Made by a program: the position numbers and the translations under genes
In this document: one piece after another, positions 49,641 through 62,710 of the stretch
How the letters are laid out: every line of letters starts with the position of its first letter
Position numbering within the stretch: the stretch's first letter is position 1
The notes under the pieces: model-generated
The model's input: only the letters and a program-made list of their open reading frames with translations
Told to the model about the DNA's origin: nothing
The model's database searches: none
NCBI RefSeq assembly: GCF_964204645.1
Contig: NW_027437444.1
Location: forward strand, 1-64,000
DNA length: 64,000 bases
Origin: Tubulanus polymorphus
Lineage: Eukaryota > Nemertea > Palaeonemertea > Tubulaniformes > Tubulanidae
Direction of reading: 5' to 3'

Positions 49641-52600
49641 AGACGTTTTCTCATCACATATTACCCCGTAACTGAAAAATGACAAAGTCGATCCGTAAAA
49701 GCGTTAAAATCGTCAGGAAAAGCACATTTCGACCCGAAAACGTCGTTCTCCGAGAGAAAAGACGTTTTCTCATCACATTTTCCCCGTATCGGAAAAATGA
49801 CAAAGTCGATCCGTAAAAGCGTTCAATTCGTCAGTAAAAGCACATTTCGACCCGAAAACGTCGTTCTCCGCGAGAAAACACGTTTTCTCATCACATTTTC
49901 CCCGTATCGGAAAAATGACAAAGTCGATCCGTAAAAGCGTTCAAATCGTCAAAAAAGCACATTTCGACCCGAAAACGTCGTTCTCCGCGAGAAAAGACGT
50001 TTTCTCATCACATATTACCCCGTAACTAAAAAATGACAAAGTCGATCCGTAAAAGAGCTCAAATCGTCAGGAAAAGCACATTTCGATCCGAAATCGTCGT
50101 TGTCCGCGAGAAAAGACGTTTTCTCGTAACATTTTCCCCGTATCGGAAAAATGACAAAGTCTATCCGTAGAGGCGCACAAATCGTCAGGAAAAGCACATT
50201 TCGACCCGAAAACGTCGTTCTCCGCGAGAAAAGACGTTTTCTCATCACATATTACCCCGTAACTGAAAAATGACAAAGTCGATCCGTAAAAGAGCTCAAA
50301 TCGTCAGGAAAAGCACATTTCGACCCGAAAACGTCGATCTCCGCGAGAAAAGACGTTTTCTCATCACATTTTCCCGTTTAGGAAAAATGACAAAGTCGAT
50401 CCGTAAAAGCGTTCAAATCGTCAGGAAAAGCACATTTCGACCCGAAAACGTCGTTCTCCGCGAGAAAGGACGTTTTCTCATCACATATTACCCCGTAACT
50501 GAAAAATGACAAAGTCGATCCGTAAAAGAGCTCAAACCGTCAGGAAAAGCACATTTCGACCCGAAAACGTCGTTCCCCGCGAGAAAAGACGTTTTCTCAT
50601 CACATTTTCCCCGTATCGGAAAAATGACAAAGTCGATCCGTAAATGCGTTAAAATCGTCAGGAAAAGCACATTTCGACCCGAAAACGTCGTTCTCCGAGA
50701 GAAAAGACGTTTTCTCATCACATTTTCCCCGTAACTAAAAAATGACAAAGTCGATCCGTAAAATAGCTCAAATCGTCAGGAAAAGCACATTTCGATCCGA
50801 AATCGTCGTTGTCCGCGAGAAAAGACGATTTCTCGTAACATTTTCCCCGTATCGGAAAAATGACAAAGTCGATCCGTAAAAGAGCTCAAATCGTCAGGAA
50901 AAGCACATTTCGACCCGAAAACGTCGTTCTCCGCGAGAAAACACGTTTTCTCATCACATTTTCCCCGTATCGGAAAAATGACAAAGTCGATCCGTAAAAG
51001 CGTTCAAATCGTCAGGAAAAGCACACTTCGACCCGAAAACGTCGTTCTCCGCGAGAAAAGACGTTTCCTCATCACATTTTCCCCGTATCGGAAAAATGAC
51101 AAAGTCGATCCGTAAAAGAGCTCAAATCGTCAGGAAAAGCACATTTTGACCCGAAAACGTCGTTCTCCGCGAGAAAAGACGTTTTCTCATCACATTTTCC
51201 CCGTATCGGAAAAATGACAAAGTCGATCCGTAAAAGCGTTCAATTCGTCAGTAAAAGCACATTTCGACCCGAAAACGTCGTTCTCCGCGAGAAAAGACGT
51301 TTTCTCATCACATTTTCCCCGTAACTGAAAAATGACAAAGTCGATCCGTAGAGGCGCACAAATCGTCAGGAAAAGCACACTTCGACCCGAAAACGTCGTT
51401 CTCCGCGAGAAAAGACGTTTCCTCATCACATTTTCCCCGTATCGGAAAAATGACAAAGTCGATCCGTAAAAGAGCTCAAATCGTCAGGAAAAGCACATTT
51501 TGACCCGAAAACGTCGTTCTCCGCGAGAAAAGACGTTTTCTCATCACATTTTCCCCGTATCGGAAAAATGACAAAGTCGATCCGTAAAAGCGTTCAATTC
51601 GTCAGTAAAAGCACATTTCGACCCGAAAACGTCGTTCTCCGCGAGAAAAGACGTTTTCTCATCACATTTTCCCCGTAACTGAAAAATGACAAAGTCGATC
51701 CGTAAAAGAGCTCAAATCGTAAGGAAAAGCACATTTCGACCCGAAAACGTCGTTCTCCGCGAGAAAAGACGTTTTCTCATCACATTTTCCCCGTATCGGA
51801 AAAATGACAAAGTCGATCCGTAAAAGCGTTCAATTCGTCAGTAAAAGCACATTTCGACCCGAAAACGTCGTTCTCCGCGAGAAAAGACGTTTTCTCATAA
51901 CATTTTCCCCGTAACTGAAAAATGACAAAGTCGATCCGTAAAAGAACTGAAACCGTCAGGAAAAGCACATTTCGACCCGAAAACGTCGTTCTCCGCGAGA
52001 AAAGACGTTTTCTCATCACATTTCCCCGTATCGGAAAAATGACAAAGTCGATCCGTAAAATAGCTCAAATCGTCAGGAAAAGCACATTTCGATCCGAAAT
52101 CGTCGTTGTCCGCGAGAAAAAACGTTTTCTCGTTACATTTTCCCCGTATCGGAAAAATGACAAAGTCTATCCGTAGAAGCGTTCAAATCGTCAGGAAAAG
52201 CACATTTCGACCCGAAAACGTCGTTCTCCGCGAGAAAAGACGTTTTCTCATCACATTTCCCCGTATCGGAAAAATGACAAAGTCGATCCGTAAAATCGTT
52301 CAAATCGTCAGGGAAAGCACATTTCGACCCGAAAACGTCGTTCTGCGCGAGAAAAGACTTTTTCTCATCACATTTTCCCCGTATCGGAAAAATGACAAAG
52401 TCGATCCGTAAAAGAGCTCAAATCGTCAGGAAAAGCACATTTCGACCCGAAAACGTCGTTCTACGCGAGAAAACACGTTTTCTCAACACATTTTCCCCGT
52501 ATCGGAAAAATGACGAACTCGATCCGTAAAAGCGTTCAAATCGTCAGGAAAAGCACATTTCGACCCGAAAACGTCGTTCTCCGCGAGAAAAGACGTTTTC

Positions 52601-53285
52601 TCATCACATTTTCCCCGTATCGGAAAAATGACAAAGTCGATCCGTAAAAGCGTTCTAATCGTCAAAAAAGCACATTTCGACCCGAAAACGTCGTTCTCCG
52701 CGAGAAAAGACGTTTTCTCATCACATCTTACCCCGTAACTGAAAAATGACAAAGTCGATCCGTAAAACAACTCAAATCGTCAGGAAAAGCACATTTCGAT
52801 CCGAAATCGTCGTTGTCCGCGAGAAAAGACGTTTTCTCGTAACATTTTCCCCGTATCGGAAAAATGAAAAAGTCGATCCGTAAAAGAGCCCATATCGCCA
52901 GGAAAACAAATTTCGACCCGAAAACGTCGTTCTTCGCGAGAAAAGACGTTTTCTCATCACATTTTCCCCGTATCGGAAAAATGACCAAGTCGATCCGTAA
53001 AAGCGATCAAATCGTCAGGAAAAGCACATTTCGACTCGAAAACGTCGTTGTCCGCGAGAAATACGTTTTCTCATCACATTTTCCCCGTATCGGAAAAATG
53101 ACAAAGTCGATCCGTAAAAGCGTTCAATTCGTCAGTAAAAGCACATTTCGACCCGAAAACGTCGTTCTCCGCGAGAAAAGACGTTTTCTCATCACATTTT
53201 CCCCGTAACTGAAAAATGACAAAGTCCATCCGTAAAAGAGCTCAAATCGTCAGGAAAAGCACATTTCGACCCGAAAACGTCGTTC
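49641..53285. repeat. Mixed family B monomers with 3-monomer repeats
   Basis: About 31 monomers, many from the subtypes of the preceding block (CACATATTACCCC, GTCAAAAAAGCAC, TTCAATTCGTCAGT). A 354-bp trimer marked by CATTTTGACCCG is repeated (51,141 and 51,495). The region 51.35-51.75 kb recurs near 55.36-55.76 kb. No gene. Confidence 0.78.
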
Positions 53286-56200
53286 TATGCGAGTAAAGAC
53301 GTTTTCTCATCACATTTCCCCGTATCGGAAAAATGACAAAGTCGATCCGTAAAATAGCTCAAATCGTCAGGAAAAGCACATTTCGACCCGAAAACGTCGT
53401 TCTCCGCGAGAAAAGACGTTTTCTCATCACATTTTCCCCGTATCGGAAAAATGACAAAGTCGATCCGTAAAAGCGTTCAATTCGTCAGTAAAAGCACATT
53501 TCGACCCGAAAACGTCGTTCTCCGCGAGAAAAGACGTTTTCTCATAACATTTTCCCCGTAACTGAAAAATGACAAAGTCGATCCGTAAAAGAGCTCAAAC
53601 CGTCAGGAAAAGCACATTTCGACCCGAAAACGTCGTTCTCCGCGAGAAAAGACGTTTTCTCATCATATTTTCCCCGTAACTGAAAAATGACAAAGTCGAT
53701 CCGTAAAATAGCTCAAATCGTCAGGAAAAGCACATTTCGATCCGAAATCGTCGTTGTCCGCGAGAAAAAACGTTTTCTCGTAACATTTTCCCCGTATCGG
53801 AAAAATGACAAAGTCTATCCGTAGAAGCGTTCAAATCGTCAGGAATAGCACATTTCGACCCGAAAACGTCGTTCTCCGAGAGAAAAGACGTTTTCTCATC
53901 ACATTTTCCCCGTAACTGAAAAATGACAAAGTCGATCCGTAAGATAGCTCAAATCGTCAGGAAAAGCACATTTCGATCCGAAATCGTCGTTGTCCGCGAG
54001 AAAAAACGTTTTCTCGTAACATTTTCCCCGTATCGGAAAAATGTCAAAGTCTATCCGTAGAAGCGTTCAAATCGTCAGGAAAAGCACATTTCGACCCGAA
54101 AACGTCGTTCTCCGCGAGAAAAGACGTTTCCTCATCACATTTCCCCGTATCGGAAAAATGACAAAGTCGATCCGTAAAATCGTTCAAATCGTCAGGGAAA
54201 GCACATTTCGACCCGAAAACGTCGTTCTGCGCGAGAAAAGACTTTTTCTCATCACATTTTCCCCGTATCGGAAAAATGACATAGTCGATCCGTAAAAGAG
54301 CTCAAATCGTCAGGAAAAGCACATTTCGACCCGAAAACGTCGTTCTCCGCGAGAAAACACGTTTTCTCAACACATTTTCCCCGTATCGGAAAAATGACGA
54401 AGTCGATCCGTAGAGGCGCACAAATCGTCAGGAAAAGCACATTTCGACCCGAAAACGTCGTTCTCCGTGAGAAATGACGTTTTCTCATCACATTTTCCCC
54501 GTATCGGAAAAATGACAAAGTCGATCCGTAAAAGCGTTCAAATCGTCAGGAAAAGCACATTTCGACCCGAAAACGTCGTTCTCCGCGAGAAAAGACGTTT
54601 TCTCATCACATATTACCCCGTAACTGAAAAATGACAAAGTCGATCCGTAAAAGGGCTCAAATCGTCAGGAAAAGCACATTTCGACCCGAAAACGTCGTTC
54701 TCCGCGAGAAAAGACGTTTTCTCATCACATTTTCCCCGTATCGGAAAAATGACAAAGTCGATCCGTAAAGGAGCTCATATCGTCAGGAAAAGCACATTTC
54801 GATCCGAAATCGTCGTTGTCCGCGAGAAAAGACGTTATCTCGTAACATTTTCCCCGTATCGGAAAAATGACAAAGTCTATCCGTAGAAGCGCTCAAATCG
54901 TCAGGAAAAGCACATTTCGACCCGAAGACGTCGTTCTCCGCGAGAAAAGACGTTTTCTCATCACATTTTCCCCGTATCGGAAAAATGACAAAGTCGATCC
55001 GTAAAAGCGTTCAATTCGTCAGTAAAAGCACATTTCGACCCGAAAACGTCGTTCTCCGCGAGAAAAGACGTTTTCTCATCATATTTTCCCCCTAACTGAA
55101 AAATGACAAAGTCGATCCGTAAAAGAGCTCAAATCGTCAGGAAAAGCACATTTCGACCCGAAGACGTCGTTCTCCGCGAGAAAAGACGTTTTCTCATCAC
55201 ATTTTCCCCGTAACTGAAAAATGACAAAGTCGATCCGTAAAATAGCTCAAATCGTCAGGAAAAGCACATTTCGATCCGAAATCGTCGTTTTCCGCGAGAA
55301 AAGACGTTTTCTCGTAACATTTTCCCCGTATCGGAAAAATGACAAAGTCTATCCGTAGAGGCGCACAAATCGTCAGGAAAAGCACACTTCGACCCGAAAA
55401 CGTCGTTCTCCGCGAGAAAAGACGTTTCCTCATCACATTTTCCCCGTATCGGAAAAATGACAAAGTCGATCCGTAAAAGAGCTCAAATCGTCAGGAAAAG
55501 CACATTTTGACCCGAAAACGTCGTTCTCCGCGAGAAAAGACGTTTTCTCATCACATTTTCCCCGTATCGGAAAAATGACAAAGTCGATCCGTAAAAGCGT
55601 TCAATTCGTCAGTAAAAGCACATTTCGACCCGAAAACGTCGTTCTCCGCGAGAAAAGACGTTTTCTCATCACATTTTCCCCGTAACTGAAAAATGACAAA
55701 GTCGATCCGTAAAAGAGCTCAAATCGTAAGGAAAAGCACATTTCGATCCGAAATCGTCGTTGTCCGCGAGAAAAAAACGTTTTCTCGTAACATTTTCCCC
55801 GTATCGGAAAAATGACAAAGTCTATCCGTAGAAGCGTTCAAATCGTCAGGAAAAGCACATTTCGACCCGAAAACGTCGTTCTCCGCGAGAAAAGACGTTT
55901 CCTCATCACATTTCCCCGTATCGGAAAAATGACAAAGTCGATCCGTAAAATCGTTCAAATCGTCAGGGAAAGCACATTTCGACCCGAAAACGTCGTTCTG
56001 CGCGAGAAAAGACTTTTTCTCATCACATTTTTCCCGTATCGGAAAAATGACAAAGTCGATCCGTAAAAGAGCTCAAATCGTCAGGAAAAGCACATTTCGA
56101 CCCGAAAACGTCGTTCTCCGCGAGAAAACACGTTTTCTCAACACATTTTCCCCGTATCGGAAAAATGACGAAGTCGATCCGTAGAGGCGCACAAATCGTC

Positions 56201-56350
56201 AGGAAAAGCACATTTCGACCCGAAAACGTCGTTCTCCGTGAGAAATGAGGTTTCCTCATCACATTTCCCCGTATCGGAAAAATGACAAAGTCGATCCGTA
56301 AAATCGTTCAAATCGTCAGGGAAAGCACATTTCGACCCGAAAACGTCGTT
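53286..56350. repeat. Distal higher-order unit 1 (26 monomers)
   Basis: The interval between two GTTCTATGCGAGTAAAG monomers, 3,065 bp. It includes the ATGTCAAAGTCTATCC monomer (54,041), 755 bp after the start, as in every later unit. A segment at about 54.7-55.2 kb matches 48.6-49.0 kb (GTAAAGGAGCTCATATCG, GTTATCTCG; offset about 6,138), so this long unit took in a piece of the 18-monomer block. Confidence 0.8.
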
Positions 56351-58590
56351 CTATGCGAGTAAAGACGTTTTCTCATCACATTTCCCCGTATCGGAAAAAT
56401 GACAAAGTCGATCCGTAAAATAGCTCAAATCGTCAGGAAAAGCACATTTCGACCCGAAAACGTCGTTCTCCGCGAGAAAAGACGTTTTCTCATCACATTT
56501 TCCCCGTATCGGAAAAATGACAAAGTCGATCCGTAAAAGCGTTCAATTCGTCAGTAAAAGCACATTTCGACCCGAAAACGTCGTTCTCCGCGAGAAAAGA
56601 CGTTTTCTCATAACATTTTCCCCGTAACTGAAAAATGACAAAGTCGATCCGTAAAAGAGCTCAAACCGTCAGGAAAAGCACATTTCGACCCGAAAACGTC
56701 GTTCTCCGCGAGAAAAGACGTTTTCTCATCATATTTTCCCCGTAACTGAAAAATGACAAAGTCGATCCGTAAAATAGCTCAAATCGTCAGGAAAAGCACA
56801 TTTCGATCCGAAATCGTCGTTGTCCGCGAGAAAAAACGTTTTCTCGTAACATTTTCCCCGTATCGGAAAAATGACAAAGTCTATCCGTAGAAGCGTTCAA
56901 ATCGTCAGGAATAGCACATTTCGACCCGAAAACGTCGTTCTCCGAGAGAAAAGACGTTTTCTCATCACATTTTCCCGTAACTGAAAAATGACAAAGTCGA
57001 TCCGTAAGATAGCTCAAATCGTCAGGAAAAGCACATTTCGATCCGAAATCGTCGTTGTCCGCGAGAAAAAACGTTTTCTCGTAACATTTTCCCCGTATCG
57101 GAAAAATGTCAAAGTCTATCCGTAGAAGCGTTTCAAATCGTCAGGAAAGCACATTTCGACCCGAAAACGTCGTTCTCCGCGAGAAAAGACGTTTCCTCAT
57201 CCACATTTCCCCGTATCGGAAAAATGACAAAGTCGATCCGTAAATCGTTCAAATCGTCAGGGAAAGCACATTTCGACCCGAAAACGTCGTTCTGCGCGAG
57301 AAAAGACTTTTTCTCATCAACATTTTCCCCGTATCGGAAAAATGACATAGTCGCATCCGTAAAAGAGCTCAAATCGTCAGGAAAAGCACATTTCGACCCG
57401 AAAACGTCGTTCTCCGCGAGAAAACACGTTTTCTCAACACATTTCCCCGTATCGGAAAAATGACGAAGTCGATCCGTAGAGGCGCACAAATCGTCAGGAA
57501 AGCACATTTCGACCCGAAAACGTCGTTCTCCATAAGAAATGACGTTTTCTCAATCACATTTTCCCCGTATCGGAAAAATGACAAAGTCGATCCGTAAAAG
57601 CGTTCAAATCGTCAGGAAAAGCACATTTCGACCCGAAAACGTCGTTCTCCGCGAGAAAAGACGTTTTCTCATCACATATTACCCCGTAACTGAAAAATGA
57701 CAAGTCGATCCGTAAAAGGGCTCAAATCGTCAAGAAAAGCACATTTCGACCCGAAAACGTCGTTCTCCGCGAGAAAAGACGTTTTCCTCATCACATATTA
57801 CCCCGTAACTGAAAATGACAAAGTCGATCCGTAAAAGGGCTCAAATCGTCAGGAAAAGCACATTTCGACCCGAAAACGTCGTTCTCCGCGAGAAAAGACG
57901 TTTTCTCATCACATTTTCCCCGTATCGGAAAAATGACAAAGTCGATCCGTAAAAGAGCTCAAATCGTAAGGAAAAGCACATTTCGATCCGAAATCGTCGT
58001 TGTCCGCGAGAAAAAAACGTTTTCTCGTAACATTTTCCCCGTATCGGAAAAATGACAAAGTCTATCCGTAGAAGCGTTCAAATCGTCAGGAAAAGCACAT
58101 TTCGACCCGAAAACGTCGTTTCTCCGCGAGAAAAGACGTTTCCTCATCACATTTCCCCGTATCGGAAAAATGACAAAGTCGATCCGTAAAATCGTTCAAA
58201 TCGTCAGGGAAAGCACATTTCGACCCGAAAACGTCGTTCTGCGCGAGAAAAGACTTTTTCTCATCACATTTTTCCCGTATCGGAAAAATGACAAAGTCGA
58301 TCCGTAAAAGAGCTCAAAATCGTCAGGAAAAGCACATTTCGACCCGAAAACGTCGTCTCCGCGAGAAACACGTTTTCTCAACACATTTTCCCCGTATCGG
58401 AAAAATGACGAAGTCGATCCGTAGAGGCGCACAAATCGTCAGGAAAAGCACATTTCGACCCGAAAACGTCGTTCTCCGTGAGAAATGAGGTTTCCTCATC
58501 ACATTTCCCCGTATCGGAAAAAATGACAAAGTCGATCCGTAAAATCGTTCAAATCGTCAGGGAAAGCACATTTCGACCCGAAAACGTCGT
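56351..58590. repeat. Distal higher-order unit 2 (19 monomers)
   Basis: About 2,240 bp with the same monomer order as unit 4 (60,469-62,710). From about 57,100 it carries many single-base indels absent from unit 4, including CATCCACATTT, GTCGCATCCG, CTCAATCAC and GACAAGTCG. Confidence 0.8.
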
Positions 58591-60468
58591 TCTATGCGAG
58601 TAAGACGTTTTCTCAATCACATTTCCCCGTATTCGGAAAAATGACAAAGTCGATCCGTAAAATAGCTCAAATCGTCAGGAAAAGCACATTTCGACCCGAA
58701 AACGTCGTTCTCCGCGAGAAAAGACGTTTCTCTCACATTTTCCCCGTATCGGAAAAATGACAAAGTCGATCCGTAAAAGCGTTCAATTCGTCAGTAAAAG
58801 CACATTTCGACCCGAAAACGTCGTTCTCCGCGAGAAAAGACGTTTTCTCATAACATTTTCCCCGTAACTGAAAAATGACAAAGTCGATCCGTAAAGAGCT
58901 CAAACCGTCAGGAAAAGCACATTTCGACCCGAAAACGTCGTTCTCCGCGAGAAAAGACGTTTTCTCATCATATTTTCCCCGTAACTGAAAAATGACAAAG
59001 TCGATTCCGTAAAATAGCTCAAATCGTCAAGAAAAGCACATTTCGATCCGAAATCGTCGTTGTCCGCGAGAAAAACGTTTTCTCGTAACATTTTCCCCCG
59101 TATCGGAAAATGACAAAGTCTATCCGTAGAAGCGTTCAAATCGTCAGGAATAGCACATTTCGACCCGAAAACGTCGTTCTCCCGAGAGAAAAGACGTTTT
59201 CTCATCACATTTTCCCCGTAACTGAAAAATGACAAAGTCGATCCGTAAGATAGCTCAAATCGTCAGGAAAAGCACATTTCGATCCGAAATCTCCGCGAGA
59301 AAAAACGTTTTCTCGTAACATTTCCCCGTATCGGAAAAATGTCAAAGTCTATCCGTAGAAGCGTTCAAATCGTCAGGAAAAGCACATTTCGACCCGAAAA
59401 CGTCGTTCTCCGCGAGAAAAGACGTTTCCTCATCACATTTCCCCGTATCGGAAAAATGGACAAAGTCGATCCGTAAAATCGTTCAAATCGTCAGGGAAAG
59501 CACATTTCGACCCGAAAACGTCGTTCTGCGCGAGAAAAGACTTTTTCTCATCACATTTTCCCCGTATCGGAAAATGACAAAGTCGATCCGTAAAAGAGCT
59601 CAAATCGTCAGGAAAAGCACATTTCGACCCGAAAACGTCGTTCTCCGCGAGAAAACACGTTTTCTCAACACATTTTCCCCGTATCGGAAAAATGACAAAG
59701 TCGATCCGTAAAAGCGTTCAATTCGTCAGTAAAAGCACATTTCGACCCGAAAACGTCGTTCTCCGCGAGAAAAGACGTTTTCTCATCACATTTTCCCCGT
59801 AACTGAAAAATGACAAAGTCGATCCGTAAAAGAGCTCAAATCGTAAGGAAAAGCACATTTCGATCCGAAATCGTCGTTGTCCGCGAGAAAAAAACGTTTT
59901 CTCGTAACATTTTCCCCGTATCGGAAAAATGACAAAGTCTATCCCGTAGAAGCGTTCAAATCGTCAGGAAAAGCACATTTCGACCCGAAAACGTCGTTCT
60001 CCGCGAGAAAAGACGTTTCCTCATCACATTTCCCCGTATCGGAAAAATGACAAAGTCGATCCGTAAATCGTTCAAATCGTCAGGGAAAGCACATTTCGAC
60101 CCGAAAACGTCGTTCTGCGCGAGAAAAGACTTTTTCTCATCACATTTTTCCCGTATCGGAAAAATGACAAAGTCGATCCGTAAAAGAGCTCAAATCGTCA
60201 GGAAAAGCACATTTCGACCCGAAAACGTCGTTCTCCGCGAGAAAACACGTTTTCTCAACACATTTTCCCCCGTATCGGAAAAATGACGAAGTCGATCCGT
60301 AGAGGCGCACAAATCGTCAGGAAAAGCACATTTCGACCCGAAAACGTCGTTCTCCGTGAGAAATGAGGTTTCCTCATCACATTTCCCCGTATCGGAAAAA
60401 TGACAAAGTCGATCCGTAAAATCGTTCAAATCGTCAGGGAAAGCACATTTCGACCCGAAAACGTCGTT
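58591..60468. repeat. Distal higher-order unit 3 (16 monomers)
   Basis: About 1,878 bp; lacks three monomers present in units 2 and 4. It continues the indel-rich stretch up to about 60.3 kb and includes a deletion of CGTCGTTG near 59,290 (GAAATCTCCGCG). Confidence 0.8.
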
Positions 60469-62710
60469 CTATGCGAGTAAAGACGTTTTCTCATCACATT
60501 TCCCCGTATCGGAAAAATGACAAAGTCGATCCGTAAAATAGCTCAAATCGTCAGGAAAAGCACATTTCGACCCGAAAACGTCGTTCTCCGCGAGAAAAGA
60601 CGTTTTCTCATCACATTTTCCCCGTATCGGAAAAATGACAAAGTCGATCCGTAAAAGCGTTCAATTCGTCAGTAAAAGCACATTTCGACCCGAAAACGTC
60701 GTTCTCCGCGAGAAAAGACGTTTTCTCATAACATTTTCCCCGTAACTGAAAAATGACAAAGTCGATCCGTAAAAGAGCTCAAACCGTCAGGAAAAGCACA
60801 TTTCGACCCGAAAACGTCGTTCTCCGCGAGAAAAGACGTTTTCTCATCATATTTTCCCCGTAACTGAAAAATGACAAAGTCGATCCGTAAAATAGCTCAA
60901 ATCGTCAGGAAAAGCACATTTCGATCCGAAATCGTCGTTGTCCGCGAGAAAAACGTTTTCTCGTAACATTTTCCCCGTATCGGAAAAATGACAAAGTCTA
61001 TCCGTAGAAGCGTTCAAATCGTCAGGAATAGCACATTTCGACCCGAAAACGTCGTTCTCCGAGAGAAAAGACGTTTTCTCATCACATTTTCCCCGTAACT
61101 GAAAAATGACAAAGTCGATCCGTAAGATAGCTCAAATCGTCAGGAAAAGCACATTTTCGATCCGAAATCGTCGTTGTCCGCGAGAAAAAACGTTTTCTCG
61201 TAACATTTTCCCCGTATCGGAAAAATGTCAAAGTCTATCCGTAGAAGCGTTCAAATCGTCAGGAAAAGCACATTTCGACCCGAAAACGTCGTTCTCCGCG
61301 AGAAAAGACGTTTCCTCATCACATTTCCCCGTATCGGAAAAATGACAAAGTCGATCCGTAAAATCGTTCAAATCGTCAGGGAAAGCACATTTCGACCCGA
61401 AAACGTCGTTCTGCGCGAGAAAAGACTTTTTCTCATCACATTTTCCCCGTATCGGAAAAATGACATAGTCGATCCGTAAAAGAGCTCAAATCGTCAGGAA
61501 AAGCACATTTCGACCCGAAAACGTCGTTCTCCGCGAGAAAACACGTTTTCTCAACACATTTTCCCCGTATCGGAAAAATGACGAAGTCGATCCGTAGAGG
61601 CGCACAAATCGTCAGGAATAGCACATTTCGACCCGAAAACGTCGTTCTCCGTAAGAAATGACGTTTTCTCATCACATTTTCCCCGTATCGGAAAAATGAC
61701 AAAGTCGATCCGTAAAAGCGTTCAAATCGTCAGGAAAAGCACATTTCGACCCGAAAACGTCGTTCTCCGCGAGAAAAGACGTTTTCTCATCACATATTAC
61801 CCCGTAACTGAAAAATGACAAAGTCGATCCGTAAAAGGGCTCAAATCGTCAAGAAAAGCACATTTCGACCCGAAAACGTCGTTCTCCGCGAGAAAAGACG
61901 TTTTCTCATCACATATTACCCCGTAACTGAAAAATGACAAAGTCGATCCGTAAAAGGGCTCAAATCGTCAGGAAAAGCACATTTCGACCCGAAAACGTCG
62001 TTCTCCGCGAGAAAAGACGTTTTCTCATCACATTTTCCCCGTATCGGAAAAATGACAAAGTCGATCCGTAAAAGAGCTCAAATCGTAAGGAAAAGCACAT
62101 TTCGATCCGAAATCGTCGTTGTCCGCGAGAAAAAAACGTTTTCTCGTAACATTTTCCCCGTATCGGGAAAAATGACAAAGTCTATCCGTAGAAGCGTTCA
62201 AATCGTCAGGAAAAGCACATTTCGACCCGAAAACGTCGTTCTCCGCGAGAAAAGACGTTTCCTCATCACATTTCCCCGTATCGGAAAAATGACAAAGTCG
62301 ATCCGTAAAATCGTTCAAATCGTCAGGGAAAGCACATTTCGACCCGAAAACGTCGTTCTGCGCGAGAAAAGACTTTTTCTCATCACATTTTTCCCGTATC
62401 GGAAAAATGACAAAGTCGATCCGTAAAAGAGCTCAAATCGTCAGGAAAAGCACATTTCGACCCGAAAACGTCGTTCTCCGCGAGAAAACACGTTTCTCAA
62501 CACATTTTCCCCGTATCGGAAAAATGACGAAGTCGATCCGTAGAGGCGCACAAATCGTCAGGAAAAGCACATTTCGACCCGAAAACGTCGTTCTCCGTGA
62601 GAAATGAGGTTTCCTCATCACATTTCCCCGTATCGGAAAAATGACAAAGTCGATCCGTAAAATCGTTCAAATCGTCAGGGAAAGCACATTTCGACCCGAA
62701 AACGTCGTTC
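60469..62710. repeat. Distal higher-order unit 4 (19 monomers)
   Basis: About 2,242 bp, nearly clean of indels. It holds two successive CACATATTACCCC monomers with AAAAGGGCTC (near 61.79 and 61.91 kb), as does unit 2. Best representative of the distal higher-order repeat. Confidence 0.82.
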
